A stretch of 64,000 bases of DNA from Azospirillum doebereinerae (GTDB lineage: Bacteria; Pseudomonadota; Alphaproteobacteria; Azospirillales; Azospirillaceae): NCBI RefSeq assembly GCF_003989665.1, contig NZ_RZIJ01000004.1:186001-250000 (forward strand). The letters are read 5' to 3'. Every line of letters begins with the position of its first letter. Position 1 is the first letter of the stretch. Shown piece by piece: positions 29,242 through 38,799 of the stretch. The translations under genes were made by a program, and so were the position numbers. The notes beneath the pieces were generated by a model. It was given only the letters and a program-made list of their open reading frames with translations, ran no database searches and was not told the origin of the DNA.

Positions 29242-29733
29242 ATGAAGACGCCGATCGCCCGCGACGCTTTGCCCTACCGCCCCTGCGTCGGGATCATGCT
29301 GCTGAACGACGCGGGCCGGGTCTTCGTCGCCCGCCGTTGCGGCTCGGAGGCCGACTGGCAGATGCCCCAGGGCGGCATCGACACGGGCGAGGACGCCCGC
29401 ACCGCCGCCTTCCGCGAGCTGGAGGAGGAAATCGGCACCGCCAAGGCCGACTTCATCGCCATGACCGCCGCGCCGCACCGCTACGACCTGCCCGACGACC
29501 TGCTGGGCAAGGTGTGGAAGGGCCGCTGGCGCGGGCAGGAGCAGATGTGGATGCTGGCCCGTTTCACCGGCGCCGAATCGGACATCCGCCTCGACACCGA
29601 CCATCCCGAGTTCGACGCGTGGAAGTGGATCGATGCCGAGGAACTGCCCGGCCTGATCGTCGCCTTCAAGCGCCCCGTCTATGAATCCGTGCTGGCCGAG
29701 TTCCGGCCCCTGATCGCCGTGCGGAAGGCCTGA
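29242..29733 (+). CDS. rppH: RNA pyrophosphohydrolase (Nudix)
   Basis: Removes pyrophosphate from 5'-triphosphate RNA and so triggers mRNA decay. The 163-residue protein has the characteristic YRPCVGIMLLN start and WQMPQGGIDTGEDA. The full Nudix box GGIDTGEDARTAAFRELEEE plus IG is present, then KVWKGRWRGQEQMWMLARF and FDAWKWIDAEELP. ATG 29242 lies 11 bases after the yibQ-like stop. It is the last gene of the nadD-rppH run. Confidence 0.95.
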   Translation: MKTPIARDALPYRPCVGIMLLNDAGRVFVARRCGSEADWQMPQGGIDTGEDARTAAFRELEEEIGTAKADFIAMTAAPHRYDLPDDLLGKVWKGRWRGQEQMWMLARFTGAESDIRLDTDHPEFDAWKWIDAEELPGLIVAFKRPVYESVLAEFRPLIAVRKA

Positions 29734-29907
29734 ACCGGCGGGACGCTCAAACCCTTGTCCCAAAAATGATTGCGGTTCGTCCCGAGTTCCAAGACCCTTC
29801 TCCGTGTGGCAGAGTTCCGGACTTAACGAATCCTTGAGTCCGATCTGGCACCGTCCGGATCCGGCGCAGGACCTGGGACCGGGTGTCCGGAAGAGCGGAG
29901 AGGTGGC

Positions 29908-30219
29908 GTGACCCTGATCAAATGGAGCGAAGAGGGCGGGCGGGTGCGCCTGGGCCTGCCCAGCGACCTCGATTTGCCGATGGCGCAGCCCCTGCTGGAC
30001 AGCCTGCGGGCCGGCTTCGCCGCGTCCGCCGACGTGACCGTCCAGGCCGACGCGGTGGAGCGGGTCAGCGCCGCCTGCGTGCAGGCGCTGGTCGTGGCGT
30101 CTCGCGACGCGTCGGGGCGTGGAGCCGCCTTCGCGGTCGCCGGCCCGTCCGAGGTTCTGACCGAGGCCTGCGAGGATTTGGGCCTCGCGGCGTGGCTGAA
30201 GCAATGGAGCGCAGCGTGA
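29908..30219 (+). CDS. STAS-domain protein of the chemotaxis operon, phosphoacceptor serine absent
   Basis: A 103-residue single STAS domain starting at GTG 29908 after a GGAGAGG site. Alignment with the second STAS protein of this locus (39981) puts EFVDSAGIGML opposite ERVSAACVQAL, so the usual DS pair is Ser54-Ala55 and the phosphorylatable serine is lost. It is the first gene of the chemotaxis operon and overlaps cheY by four bases (GTGA). A docking or localisation role, or an always-unphosphorylated anti-anti-sigma-like partner, is possible; this is inference. Confidence 0.8.
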   Translation: MTLIKWSEEGGRVRLGLPSDLDLPMAQPLLDSLRAGFAASADVTVQADAVERVSAACVQALVVASRDASGRGAAFAVAGPSEVLTEACEDLGLAAWLKQWSAA

Positions 30220-30581
30220 AGAAGAAGGTTCTGACGGTCGACGATTCCCGCACCATGCGCGACATGGTGGCCTTCACGCTGAAGGGTGCCGGCTACGAGG
30301 TGGTGGAGGCGGCGGACGGCCAGCAGGCGATGACCGCCATCGCGGCCAACAAGGTCGATCTGGTCATCACCGACCTGAACATGCCGGTGATGGACGGGCT
30401 GACCCTGATCCGCAAGCTGCGCGCCATCCCGGCGCACCGCACGCTGCCGATCCTGATGCTGACCACCGAGGCCGACGACAAGAAGAAGGCCGAGGGACGC
30501 TCCGCCGGGGCGACCGGCTGGATCGTCAAGCCCTTCAACCCGGACAAGCTGGTGTCCGTGGTGCAGAAAGTGTGCGGCTGA
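30216..30581 (+). CDS. cheY: Chemotaxis response regulator CheY
   Basis: A 121-residue single receiver domain. VLTVDDSRTMRDMVAF carries the acidic pocket, Asp53 in VITDLNMPVMDG is the phosphoacceptor, LTTEAD gives the switch Thr and IVKPFNPDKL the conserved Lys. GTG 30216 is preferred because GGAG lies seven bases upstream, it overlaps the STAS stop, and the length equals typical CheY. ATG 30204 is in frame and would add four residues. It is presumably phosphorylated by CheA encoded next. Confidence 0.93.
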   Translation: MKKKVLTVDDSRTMRDMVAFTLKGAGYEVVEAADGQQAMTAIAANKVDLVITDLNMPVMDGLTLIRKLRAIPAHRTLPILMLTTEADDKKKAEGRSAGATGWIVKPFNPDKLVSVVQKVCG

Positions 30582-30613
30582 CCCGGCTTAAGCGGGCGAC
30601 GGGGGAAAGCTCC

Positions 30614-32908
30614 ATGGACGATCTGAGCCGGTTCAAGCAGACCTATTTCGACGAGAGCGCCGAGCTGCTGGCGGTCGCCGAGGCCGGGCTGCTGCGCCTT
30701 GCCCCCGGCGACGTGGACATGGACGAGGTCAACGCGATCTTCCGCGCCGTCCACTCCATCAAGGGCGGCGGCGGCGCCTTCGGCTTTTCCGAGCTGGTCG
30801 CCTTCGCCCACGAGTTCGAGACGGTGATGGACGGCGTGCGCAACGCCACCATCCCGGTCAGCACCGCCCTGGTGGACACGCTGATCCGCGCCAACGACGT
30901 GCTGGGCCAGATGCTGGGCTACGCCGGCGAGGAGGTCGAGGCGCCGCCCGGCACCACCGACGCCTCGGTCGCCGCCCTGCGCCGTTACCTGGAGGCCCAC
31001 CCGGAGCCGGAGGCCGCCGCTGAACCCGCCGCCCCGGTCGCTGCCCCGGCCCCGGCTATCAGCCTTCCCGACGACGAGGACGACGAGGCCGGCATCTTCG
31101 GCGACGCGCTGGCCGCGATCAGCGCCGCGCGCGACGCCCAGGCTCCCGCCGCCGACGCGGTTCCGCCCGGCAAGGTCCGCTGGACCATCGTCTTCCGCCC
31201 CAAGGCCGAGCTGCTGCTGTCCGGCAACGAGCCGACCTTCATGCTGCGCGCGCTGCGCCGGCTGGGCGAGGCCGAGATCGTCTGCCACCTCGACCGGTTG
31301 CCGACCCTGCGCGACCTCGACGCCGAGCTGCTGTACCTGTCCTGGACGGTGACCCTGATCGCCGACCCGGCTATCGGGCGCGACCGTATCGACGACGTGT
31401 TCGAGTTCGTCGCCGACGAATGCGACATCCAGATCGTCGCCGAGGCTCCGCTGCCGGCGGTGGTGGAGCCCGCCGCCCCGCCCGAGCCGGTCCAGCCGGC
31501 GCCGTCGGTCCCCGCCGTCGCCGCTCAAGCCACGCCTCCGGCCGCCCCGGCGAACGTCGAGCCGGCCACGACCTCCGTCCCGCCGGGCGCCAAGCCCGCC
31601 GATCCGGCCAAGCCGCGGTCCGCCCCCGGCGGCAACGGCGGCGAGCACGCCGGCCCGGCCCACCAGACCATCCGCGTCGATCTGGAAAAGATCGACCGGC
31701 TGGTCAACATGGTCGGCGAGATGGTCATCACCCAGGCGATGATCGCCGAGCATGTCCGCGACCTGCCCCCCGGCCAGTTCCAGGAACTGATGGAAGGGCT
31801 GGAGCAATTGGCCCAGCACACCCGCGAGCTGCGCGAGAGCGTGATGTCGATCCGCGCCCAGCCGGTGTCGAGCGTCTTCTCGCGCATGCCGCGCCTGGTC
31901 CGCGAATGCGCCGCCGTGACCGGCAAGGAGGTGATGCTGGTCACCTCGGGCGAGAACACGGAAGTGGACAAGACGGTGGTGGAGAACCTCGTCGATCCGC
32001 TGACCCACATGATCCGCAACTCGATCGACCACGGGCTGGAAAGCCCCGACGAGCGCGAGCGCGCCGGCAAGCCGCGCGCCGGCACCGTGCATCTCTCGGC
32101 CCAGCACCGCTCCGGCCGCATCGTCATCGAGATCACCGACGACGGGCGCGGCATCAACCGCGCCAAGGTGCTGTCCAAGGCCATCGAGAAGGGGCTGGTC
32201 CAGCCCGGCGCCAGCATGACCGACGAGGAGATCGACCATCTGATCTTCCTGCCCGGCTTCTCCACCGCCGACCAGGTGTCGAACCTGTCGGGGCGCGGGG
32301 TGGGCATGGACGTGGTGCGGCGGAACATCTCGTCGCTCGGCGGGCGGATCGGAGTCTATTCGACGCCGGGCGAGGGCTCGCGCTTCGTGCTGTCGCTGCC
32401 GCTGACGCTGGCGGTGCTCGACGGCATGGTGGTCTCGGTCGGCGAGGAGCGCTTCGTCCTGCCGCTGACCAACATCGTGGAGAGCCTGCGGCCCAAGCCC
32501 GCCGACCTGCACGGGCTGGTCAACAAGTGCGATGTCATGATGGCGCGCGGCGAATACGTCCGGCTGGTCCACCTGCACCGGCTGTTCGGCATCCCCGGCG
32601 CCATCGACGACGCCACCCAGGGGCTGGTCGTGCTGGTGGAGACGGAGGACGGCTCGCGCCTGGGGCTCGTGGTCGACGAGATCCTCGGCCAGCAGCAGGT
32701 CGTCATCAAGAGCCTGGAATCGAACTTCCGCCGGCTCGACGGGGTCGCCGCCGCGACCATCCTGGGGGACGGGCGTGTCGCCCTGATCCTGGACGTCGCC
32801 GGCCTGCGGGAGATGAGCCGGCACACCGGCGACACCGGCTCGCGCCCGCCCGCCCCGGCGGCGGCGCTGCCGGCACCCGATCACACGCGTCAACGCCAAA
32901 CGGTCTGA
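30614..32908 (+). CDS. cheA: Chemotaxis histidine kinase CheA
   Basis: A 764-residue CheA with P1 HPt domain (phosphoacceptor His47 in AVHSIKGGGGAFGF). A region of about 120 residues (about 185-285, GKVRWTIVFRPKAELLL) looks like a regulatory/P2-type domain, flanked by Pro/Ala linkers. P3 dimerisation (QTIRVDLEKIDRLVNMVGEM) precedes the P4 kinase, with N box DPLTHMIRNSIDHGLE and G boxes ITDDGRGINR and LSGRGVGMDVV. The P5 CheW-like domain starts near LAVLDGMVVSVGEERFVLPL. It phosphorylates CheY and CheB. It is the core of the operon and lies 32 bases after cheY. Confidence 0.97.
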   Translation: MDDLSRFKQTYFDESAELLAVAEAGLLRLAPGDVDMDEVNAIFRAVHSIKGGGGAFGFSELVAFAHEFETVMDGVRNATIPVSTALVDTLIRANDVLGQMLGYAGEEVEAPPGTTDASVAALRRYLEAHPEPEAAAEPAAPVAAPAPAISLPDDEDDEAGIFGDALAAISAARDAQAPAADAVPPGKVRWTIVFRPKAELLLSGNEPTFMLRALRRLGEAEIVCHLDRLPTLRDLDAELLYLSWTVTLIADPAIGRDRIDDVFEFVADECDIQIVAEAPLPAVVEPAAPPEPVQPAPSVPAVAAQATPPAAPANVEPATTSVPPGAKPADPAKPRSAPGGNGGEHAGPAHQTIRVDLEKIDRLVNMVGEMVITQAMIAEHVRDLPPGQFQELMEGLEQLAQHTRELRESVMSIRAQPVSSVFSRMPRLVRECAAVTGKEVMLVTSGENTEVDKTVVENLVDPLTHMIRNSIDHGLESPDERERAGKPRAGTVHLSAQHRSGRIVIEITDDGRGINRAKVLSKAIEKGLVQPGASMTDEEIDHLIFLPGFSTADQVSNLSGRGVGMDVVRRNISSLGGRIGVYSTPGEGSRFVLSLPLTLAVLDGMVVSVGEERFVLPLTNIVESLRPKPADLHGLVNKCDVMMARGEYVRLVHLHRLFGIPGAIDDATQGLVVLVETEDGSRLGLVVDEILGQQQVVIKSLESNFRRLDGVAAATILGDGRVALILDVAGLREMSRHTGDTGSRPPAPAAALPAPDHTRQRQTV

Positions 32909-32917
32909 GGCCCAGCG

Positions 32918-33454
32918 ATGAGCAGTTCCATGGCACTCGCCACCGTCGGGGGCAGCCGCACCGACGCCCTGTCCCTCAACGGGACGGAGGACCAGTACGT
33001 CACCTTCACCGTCGGCGCCGAGGAATACGGCGTCAACATCCTGGCAGTTAGGGAAATCCGCGGCTGGACACCGGAAAGCCGGCTGCCCAATCTGCCGGAC
33101 TACGTGCGCGGCGTCATCAACCTGCGCGGCATCATCATCCCGATCTTCGACCTGCGCGCCCGTTTCGGCGGCGGGGCCACCGACGTGACCAAGCGCCACG
33201 TCGTCGTGGTCATGCAGGTGGGGGAACGCACGCGCGGCATTCTGGTGGACGCGATCTCGGACATCCTGGCCATCGGCCAGGACGCGATCAAGCCGCCGCC
33301 GGACGTGGACAGCGGGCTGATCGACGCCGAATACCTCAGCGGCCTCTACACCGCCGAGAGCCGCATGGTGACGCTGCTGAACGTGGACAAGCTGTTCACC
33401 AACGAGCATGGCGAACAGGACACCGGCAACAAGGCGGCCACCGCCACCGACTGA
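32918..33454 (+). CDS. cheW: Chemotaxis coupling protein CheW
   Basis: A 178-residue adaptor that links CheA to receptor tips. The CheW SH3-like fold is seen in EDQYVTFTVGAEEYGVNILAV, RLPNLPDYVRGVINLRGIIIP, the VVVVMQVGERTRGILVD strand and ESRMVTLLNVDKLF. N- and C-terminal tails of 25 and 20 residues are Ser/Thr/Asn-rich. It is nine bases downstream of cheA. Confidence 0.96.
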   Translation: MSSSMALATVGGSRTDALSLNGTEDQYVTFTVGAEEYGVNILAVREIRGWTPESRLPNLPDYVRGVINLRGIIIPIFDLRARFGGGATDVTKRHVVVVMQVGERTRGILVDAISDILAIGQDAIKPPPDVDSGLIDAEYLSGLYTAESRMVTLLNVDKLFTNEHGEQDTGNKAATATD

Positions 33455-33520
33455 GGGCGTCCCGACGCCGGGGTCCGGTGCGCGGGTGGGCGCGAAAACA
33501 GGCGAAACGGGAGGCTCCCC

Positions 33521-36085
33521 ATGGCCATGAACACGACCACCGGCGCCGGATCCGTCCTGCGCAACCTGGGAATCGCCAAGCGCCTGTGGCTGGTCTTCGG
33601 CCTGCTGCTGGTGCTGATCGCCGCCCAGTCGGCCATCGGGGTCTTCGGCCTGACCGGGCTGAACCGGCAGGTCGAGACGGTCACCGCGTCCGGCGAGCTG
33701 GCGGTCTTCGCCAAGGATCTGGAAACGCGGTTGGCCAACCAGCGCATCCAGGGCCGCGACTACCTCGCCACCGGCAACGTCGAGTCCCTGAACCGCCAGC
33801 GCGCGCTGCGCGCCGACTTCGACCAGGCGATGGCCGACCGGCAGGCGCTGCTGAAGGCGTCGTCCCAGGCCGCCGCCTTCGCCGATCTGGCCACCCAGCA
33901 CGCCGACTACCACAACCAGTTCGAACTGATGCGCGAGCTGCGCGACCGGGCCGACCGCACCCTGCACGAGCGCATGGACCCGCTGGGCGCCCGCGTGACC
34001 ACGACGCTGGACCAGTTGGTCGACGTCATCCGCGCCACCGGCGACAAGGACGCGGCGCTCCAGGCGCAGGACATCGAGAAGGACTGGATCACCACCCGCT
34101 TCGCCGCCAACCGGGCGCTGGGCCTGAAGGACGCCGCCGCCGCGACCCAGGTCGAGGTCCAGGGCAAGGAGATGGACAGGGATCTAGCCGATCTGCTGCC
34201 CCTGTTCCGCACCAACGCCGCCATCGCCGCGCCCCTGCGCGAGGTCGAGGCGCGCTCGGCCGAGTACCGCGCCGCCTTCCAGGAGGCCATCGCCGCCAAC
34301 GCCGCCATCGGGCAGCGCTCGGCCGAGGTTGGAAAGGTCATCACCCGCATCAACGACACCATCAACGGCATCGTCGCCGCGATCCAGGCCGACCAGACCG
34401 CCGTCCAGGCCGCCGCCGCCCATGAGGCGACCTTCGACATCCGCCTGACGCTGGGGCTGGGGCTGCTGTCGCTTCTGATCGGCGTGGTGGCGGCCAACCG
34501 GATCGGCGCCTCGATCACCGGCCCGGTGACCGGCATCCGCGCCGTGATGGCCGAGCTGACCGCCGGCAAGCTGGCCGTCACCGTCCCCCACACCGACGCC
34601 CGCGACGAGCTGGGCGACATGGCCCGCGCGGTCGAGGCGTTCAAGGACGAGGCGGTCGCCGCCGTCCGCTCGCGCATCGCGCTGGACAGCGTGTCGGCGA
34701 ACATCATGATGGCCGATCCCGATGGCCGCATCCTCTACGCCAACGCCGCCATCCTGGACATGTTCGCCAGCGCCGAGGCCGACCTGAGGAAGGACCTGCC
34801 GGAGTTCGACGCCAAGACGCTGATCGGCCGCGACTTCGACCTGTTCCACCGCGACCCGGGCCACCAGCGCCGCCTGCTGGCGAACCTGACCCAGACCCAC
34901 CGGGGCCTTGCCAAGGCCGGCGGGCGCACCTTCCAGGTCGTCGCCAACCCGGTGGTCAGCCGCCGGGGCGAAAAGCTCGGCACCGTCGTCGAGTGGCGCG
35001 ACCTGACCACCGAACTCGCCATCGAGGCCGAGATCGGCGCCATCGTCGAGCAGGCGGTGCGCGGCGATTTCAGCCGCCGCCTCGACCTCGCCGGCAAGAC
35101 CGGCTTCTTCCGGCTGGTCAGCGAGGGCATCAACCGCCTGTCCACCAACGTCTCCGGCGTGACGGAGGAGCTGGCCTCCACCCTGGAATCCCTGTCGCGC
35201 GGCGACCTGACCCGGCGCATCGACAAGCAGTACGAGGGCGTGTTCCAGCGCCTGAAGGACGACTTCAACAACACCGTCGTCCAGCTCTCCGGCATCGTGA
35301 CGCGGATCGACACCGCCGCCGACTCCATCGCCGTCGCCAGCCGCGAGGTCGCCGCCGGCAGCCTCGACCTGTCCGAGCGCACCGAGCAGCAGGCCTCCTC
35401 GCTGGAGGAGACCGCCGCCAGCATGGAACAGCTCGCCGCCACCGTCCGCTCCAACGCCGAGAACGCCCAGCAGGTCAACAGCTTCGCCACCGAGGCACGC
35501 GCCGCGGCATCGCGCGGCGGGCAGGTCGCCGAGAGCGCGGTCGAAGCGATGCGCAAGATCGAGGGGTCGTCGCAGAAGATCTCCGACATCATCGGGGTGA
35601 TCGACGAGATCGCCTTCCAGACCAACCTGCTGGCGCTGAACGCGGCGGTGGAGGCGGCGCGGGCCGGCGACGCGGGCCGTGGCTTCGCCGTGGTGGCGCA
35701 GGAGGTGCGTCAACTGGCCCAGCGCTCCGCCCAGGCGTCCAAGGAGATCAAGGCGCTGATCCTCGACAGCGGCGCCCAGGTGCGCGACGGCGTCGATCTG
35801 GTGCGCTCGGCCGGGAGCGCCCTGACCGAGATCGTCACCGGCATCGGCCGCGTCGCCGATCTGGTCGGCGAGATCGCGCGCGCCACCGCCGAGCAGGCGT
35901 CGGGCCTGGACGAGGTCAACACCGCCGTCGCCCAGATGGACGAGATGACCCAGAAGAACGCCGCGCTGGTCGAGGAAAGCACCGCCGCCGCCCGCTCCCT
36001 TGAGGATCAGGCCGACCAGCTTCGTCAACAGATGACCTACTTCACGCTCGACCGGGCTGGCGACGCCCGCCGCCGCCGCGCCTAA
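33521..36085 (+). CDS. Membrane methyl-accepting chemotaxis protein with PAS domain
   Basis: An 854-residue transducer. TM1 (about residues 20-45) and TM2 (about 308-328) bracket a helical periplasmic sensor of about 260 residues. A HAMP domain follows, then a PAS domain (about 388-505: [20 protein letters not shown]), then two further HAMP-like stretches ([25 protein letters not shown]). The signalling domain (about 620-845) contains the tip [20 protein letters not shown]. The C-terminus lacks a CheR-binding NWETF-type pentapeptide. Signal unknown; the PAS could bind haem, flavin or nothing. It is the operon's dedicated receptor between cheW and cheR. Confidence 0.94.
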   Translation: MAMNTTTGAGSVLRNLGIAKRLWLVFGLLLVLIAAQSAIGVFGLTGLNRQVETVTASGELAVFAKDLETRLANQRIQGRDYLATGNVESLNRQRALRADFDQAMADRQALLKASSQAAAFADLATQHADYHNQFELMRELRDRADRTLHERMDPLGARVTTTLDQLVDVIRATGDKDAALQAQDIEKDWITTRFAANRALGLKDAAAATQVEVQGKEMDRDLADLLPLFRTNAAIAAPLREVEARSAEYRAAFQEAIAANAAIGQRSAEVGKVITRINDTINGIVAAIQADQTAVQAAAAHEATFDIRLTLGLGLLSLLIGVVAANRIGASITGPVTGIRAVMAELTAGKLAVTVPHTDARDELGDMARAVEAFKDEAVAAVRSRIALDSVSANIMMADPDGRILYANAAILDMFASAEADLRKDLPEFDAKTLIGRDFDLFHRDPGHQRRLLANLTQTHRGLAKAGGRTFQVVANPVVSRRGEKLGTVVEWRDLTTELAIEAEIGAIVEQAVRGDFSRRLDLAGKTGFFRLVSEGINRLSTNVSGVTEELASTLESLSRGDLTRRIDKQYEGVFQRLKDDFNNTVVQLSGIVTRIDTAADSIAVASREVAAGSLDLSERTEQQASSLEETAASMEQLAATVRSNAENAQQVNSFATEARAAASRGGQVAESAVEAMRKIEGSSQKISDIIGVIDEIAFQTNLLALNAAVEAARAGDAGRGFAVVAQEVRQLAQRSAQASKEIKALILDSGAQVRDGVDLVRSAGSALTEIVTGIGRVADLVGEIARATAEQASGLDEVNTAVAQMDEMTQKNAALVEESTAAARSLEDQADQLRQQMTYFTLDRAGDARRRRA

Positions 36086-36100
36086 GACTGACAGCCCCCA

Positions 36101-37012
36101 ATGACCGAACCCGCGTTCCTCCCGCCCGCCGATGCCGACGACAACGCCAGCTCCCTTGGCCGCCTCCCCGGCCGGGCGCGGGAGTTCCGGTTCGAGCGGC
36201 ACCATTTCGACCGGATCGCCCGGCTGCTGCACCAGCTGGCCGGCATCGCGCTGGCCGCGCACAAGGTCGAGATGGTCTACGCGCGGCTCGCCCGCCGGCT
36301 GCGCGACCTGCGGCTGCCCGATTTCGACGCCTATTGCGCGCTGCTCGACAGCGAGGAGGGGGCCAAGGAGATCGGCTTCCTGGTCAACGCGCTGACCACC
36401 AACCTGACCAGCTTCTACCGCGAATCCCACCACTTCGCGTTCCTGGAACAGACCGTCCTGCCCGAGTTGCGCGCCCGCAACGCCGGGGTGCCGAAGCCCC
36501 GGCTGCGCGTCTGGTCGGCCGGCTGCTCCTCGGGGCCGGAGCCCTACAGCATCGCCATGGTGCTGGCCTCCACGCTGGGGCCGGATCTGCGGCGCTGGGA
36601 CGCCCGCATCCTGGCGACCGACATCGACACCCACATGGTGGAGACCGCCCGGCGCGGCGTCTACGCGGCCGAGGGCACATCGGGCATCCCGCCGGCCATC
36701 CGCACCCGCTACACCGAGCCCGCCATGCTGAACGGCGAGCCCGCCATCGCGATGAGCGAGGAGCTCAAGCGGCTGATCACCGTCAAGCCGCTGAACCTGC
36801 TGGAACGCTGGCCGATGTCCGGTCCGTTCGACGCGATCTTCTGCCGCAACGTGCTGATCTACTTCGACCGCCAGGGCCGCACCCAGGTGATAGAAAGCTT
36901 CTCCCGTCTGCTGGCGAGTGGCGGCTACCTGTTCCTGGGGCATTCGGAGAGTCTGTACGGCGTGTCGAACAGCTTCCGCCAAGCTGGCCCGACCATCTAC
37001 CAGAAGGTCTGA
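36101..37012 (+). CDS. cheR: Chemotaxis protein methyltransferase CheR
   Basis: Methylates receptor glutamates with SAM for adaptation. The 303-residue protein has the helical N-domain (HHFDRIARLLHQLAGIAL) and EIGFLVNALTTNLTSFYRE. The SAM site RVWSAGCSSGPEPYSIAM is followed by WDARILATDIDTHMV, PFDAIFCRNVLIYFD and GGYLFLGHSESL. It has no C-terminal TPR. It sits 15 bases after the transducer and 3 bases before cheD. Confidence 0.96.
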   Translation: MTEPAFLPPADADDNASSLGRLPGRAREFRFERHHFDRIARLLHQLAGIALAAHKVEMVYARLARRLRDLRLPDFDAYCALLDSEEGAKEIGFLVNALTTNLTSFYRESHHFAFLEQTVLPELRARNAGVPKPRLRVWSAGCSSGPEPYSIAMVLASTLGPDLRRWDARILATDIDTHMVETARRGVYAAEGTSGIPPAIRTRYTEPAMLNGEPAIAMSEELKRLITVKPLNLLERWPMSGPFDAIFCRNVLIYFDRQGRTQVIESFSRLLASGGYLFLGHSESLYGVSNSFRQAGPTIYQKV

Positions 37013-37015
37013 GCG

Positions 37016-37717
37016 ATGACCGGCCGCCTCCAGCGCCGCGCCGCTCTCGCCGCCATCGCCGGCCAGACCCTGCCTCAACCGGCGGCGACCGAAACCTCGT
37101 TGCCGCGCCGGCTGGGCAGCGGGCGCTACTACAACGCCGAATTCAAGGCCGACACCGTCAAGGTCTTCCTGGGCCAGCACGAGGTCAGCGACCGGCCGGA
37201 CGTGATGATGGCGACGACGCTGGGCTCCTGCGTCGCCGCCTGCGTCCATGACCCGGTGCGCGGGGTCGGCGGCATGAATCACTTCCTGCTGCCCGACCTG
37301 CCGGAAACGGAACTGCGCGGCGACGGCGCCGCCGCGCGCTACGGCTCGGTCGCCATGGAGCGGCTGATCAACGCGCTGCTGGCCTTGGGGGCGGAGCGCC
37401 GGCGCCTCCAGGTCAAGCTGTTCGGCGGCGCCCGCGTCATCGAGTCCAGCTACGACATCGGCGGCTTGAACAGCCGCTTCGCGCTGGAGTATGTGCGAAC
37501 GGAGGGGCTGACGCTCGCCGGGCACGACCTGGGGGGCGCGTCGCCACGCCGCATCCATTATTTTCCACACTCCGGACGTGCGATGCGCCGTATGCTGCGC
37601 CCCGAGGCCGCGACCGAGACAATGACCCAGGAAAGGCGTTTCATGTCCGATCTGCGGCGGCAGCCGGTGGATGGCGACGTGGAACTGTTCGACCCCGGCC
37701 TTTCGGGAGGCAACTGA
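37016..37717 (+). CDS. cheD: Chemoreceptor glutamine deamidase CheD
   Basis: Deamidates receptor glutamines and, in other species, interacts with CheY or CheC. The 233-residue protein carries the catalytic Cys in MMATTLGSCVAACVHDP and the following GGMNHFLLPD with the catalytic His, then LQVKLFGGARVI. It has an N-terminal extension of about 35 residues and a C-terminal hydrophilic tail beyond the usual length. The 3' end lies four bases before cheB. Confidence 0.94.
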   Translation: MTGRLQRRAALAAIAGQTLPQPAATETSLPRRLGSGRYYNAEFKADTVKVFLGQHEVSDRPDVMMATTLGSCVAACVHDPVRGVGGMNHFLLPDLPETELRGDGAAARYGSVAMERLINALLALGAERRRLQVKLFGGARVIESSYDIGGLNSRFALEYVRTEGLTLAGHDLGGASPRRIHYFPHSGRAMRRMLRPEAATETMTQERRFMSDLRRQPVDGDVELFDPGLSGGN

Positions 37718-37721
37718 GAAA

Positions 37722-38780
37722 ATGGCACGCCCCATCCGTGTCGTGATCGTCGACGACAGCGCGTTGATGCGCGAGATGCTGAAGGACATCCTGACCAACG
37801 AGCCGGGAATCGAGGTCGCCGGGGTCGCCCGCGACGCCGCCGAGGCGCGTCAGGTCATCAAGGTCGCCAACCCCGACGTGGTCACGCTGGACGTCGAGAT
37901 GCCGGGGATGGACGGTTTGTCCTTCCTGGAAAAGATCATGACGCTGCGGCCGACGCCGGTCATCATGATCTCCTCGCTGACGCGGGAGGGGTCCGACGCC
38001 GCCATCCGCGCGCTGGAGCTGGGGGCGGTCGACTGCCTCGCCAAGCCCGGCGGCTCCGACGGCAAGGGCTTCGAGGAGACCGCGCGGGAGCTGGTGACCA
38101 AGATCCGCGTCGCCGCCACCGCGCGGCTGTCGATGCGCCGCCCCCCCACCGCGCCGGCCACGCTGCCGGCGCCGCGCCGCGCCGGGATCGGCGGGCGGCT
38201 GGTCGCCATCGGCGCCTCGACCGGCGGGGTGGAGCGCATCCGCGACGTGCTGGCCGTGATGCCGGCCGATTGCCCGCCCATCGTCATCACCCAGCACATG
38301 GGGCCGGGCTACGTCGCCAGCTTCGCCGCCCGGCTCGACCGGCTGTCGGCGCCCGCGGTGCAGGTCGCGACGCACGGCGCGCGGCTGGCCCCCGGCCTCG
38401 TCTACATCGCCCCCGGCGACCGCCACCTGACCGTCGCCCGCGACGGCACCGGCCTCGTCTGCCACATCCAGGACAGCCCGCCGGTCACCGGCCACCGCCC
38501 GTCGGTGGACGTGCTGTTCGGCTCGGTCGCCAAGGCCGCCGGCCACAACGCGGTCGGCGTCATCCTGTCCGGCATGGGCCGCGACGGCGCCGTTGGCATG
38601 AAGGCGATGCGCGACGCCGGCGCCCACACCATCGGGGAGCAGGAATCGAGCTGCGTCGTCTACGGCATGCCGCGCATGGCCTTCGAGGCCGGCGGCGTCG
38701 CCGTGGAATTGCCCCTGCACCAGATCCCCGCCGAGATGCTGCGCGCCTACGACGCCATCGGCGAGCGGCCCCGCGCCTGA
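37722..38780 (+). CDS. cheB: Chemotaxis response regulator / protein-glutamate methylesterase CheB
   Basis: A 352-residue two-domain protein. The receiver domain has [14 protein letters not shown] and phosphoacceptor Asp57 in [12 protein letters not shown]. The methylesterase domain (about 160-345) has the catalytic triad in AIGASTGG (Ser), ITQHMGPGY (His) and LSGMGRDGA (Asp). It removes receptor methyl groups and deamidates glutamines when phosphorylated by CheA. Together with cheR and cheD it completes the adaptation set. No cheZ, cheC or cheX is present. Confidence 0.96.
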   Translation: MARPIRVVIVDDSALMREMLKDILTNEPGIEVAGVARDAAEARQVIKVANPDVVTLDVEMPGMDGLSFLEKIMTLRPTPVIMISSLTREGSDAAIRALELGAVDCLAKPGGSDGKGFEETARELVTKIRVAATARLSMRRPPTAPATLPAPRRAGIGGRLVAIGASTGGVERIRDVLAVMPADCPPIVITQHMGPGYVASFAARLDRLSAPAVQVATHGARLAPGLVYIAPGDRHLTVARDGTGLVCHIQDSPPVTGHRPSVDVLFGSVAKAAGHNAVGVILSGMGRDGAVGMKAMRDAGAHTIGEQESSCVVYGMPRMAFEAGGVAVELPLHQIPAEMLRAYDAIGERPRA

Positions 38781-38799
38781 CGCGGAGGAATTGAGGAAG

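Noticed and set aside
30293..37798. Two minus-strand open frames of about 1200 codons opposite the chemotaxis genes
   Set aside because: Arg/Gly/His-rich shadows of cheA, the transducer and cheR; no protein family pattern.
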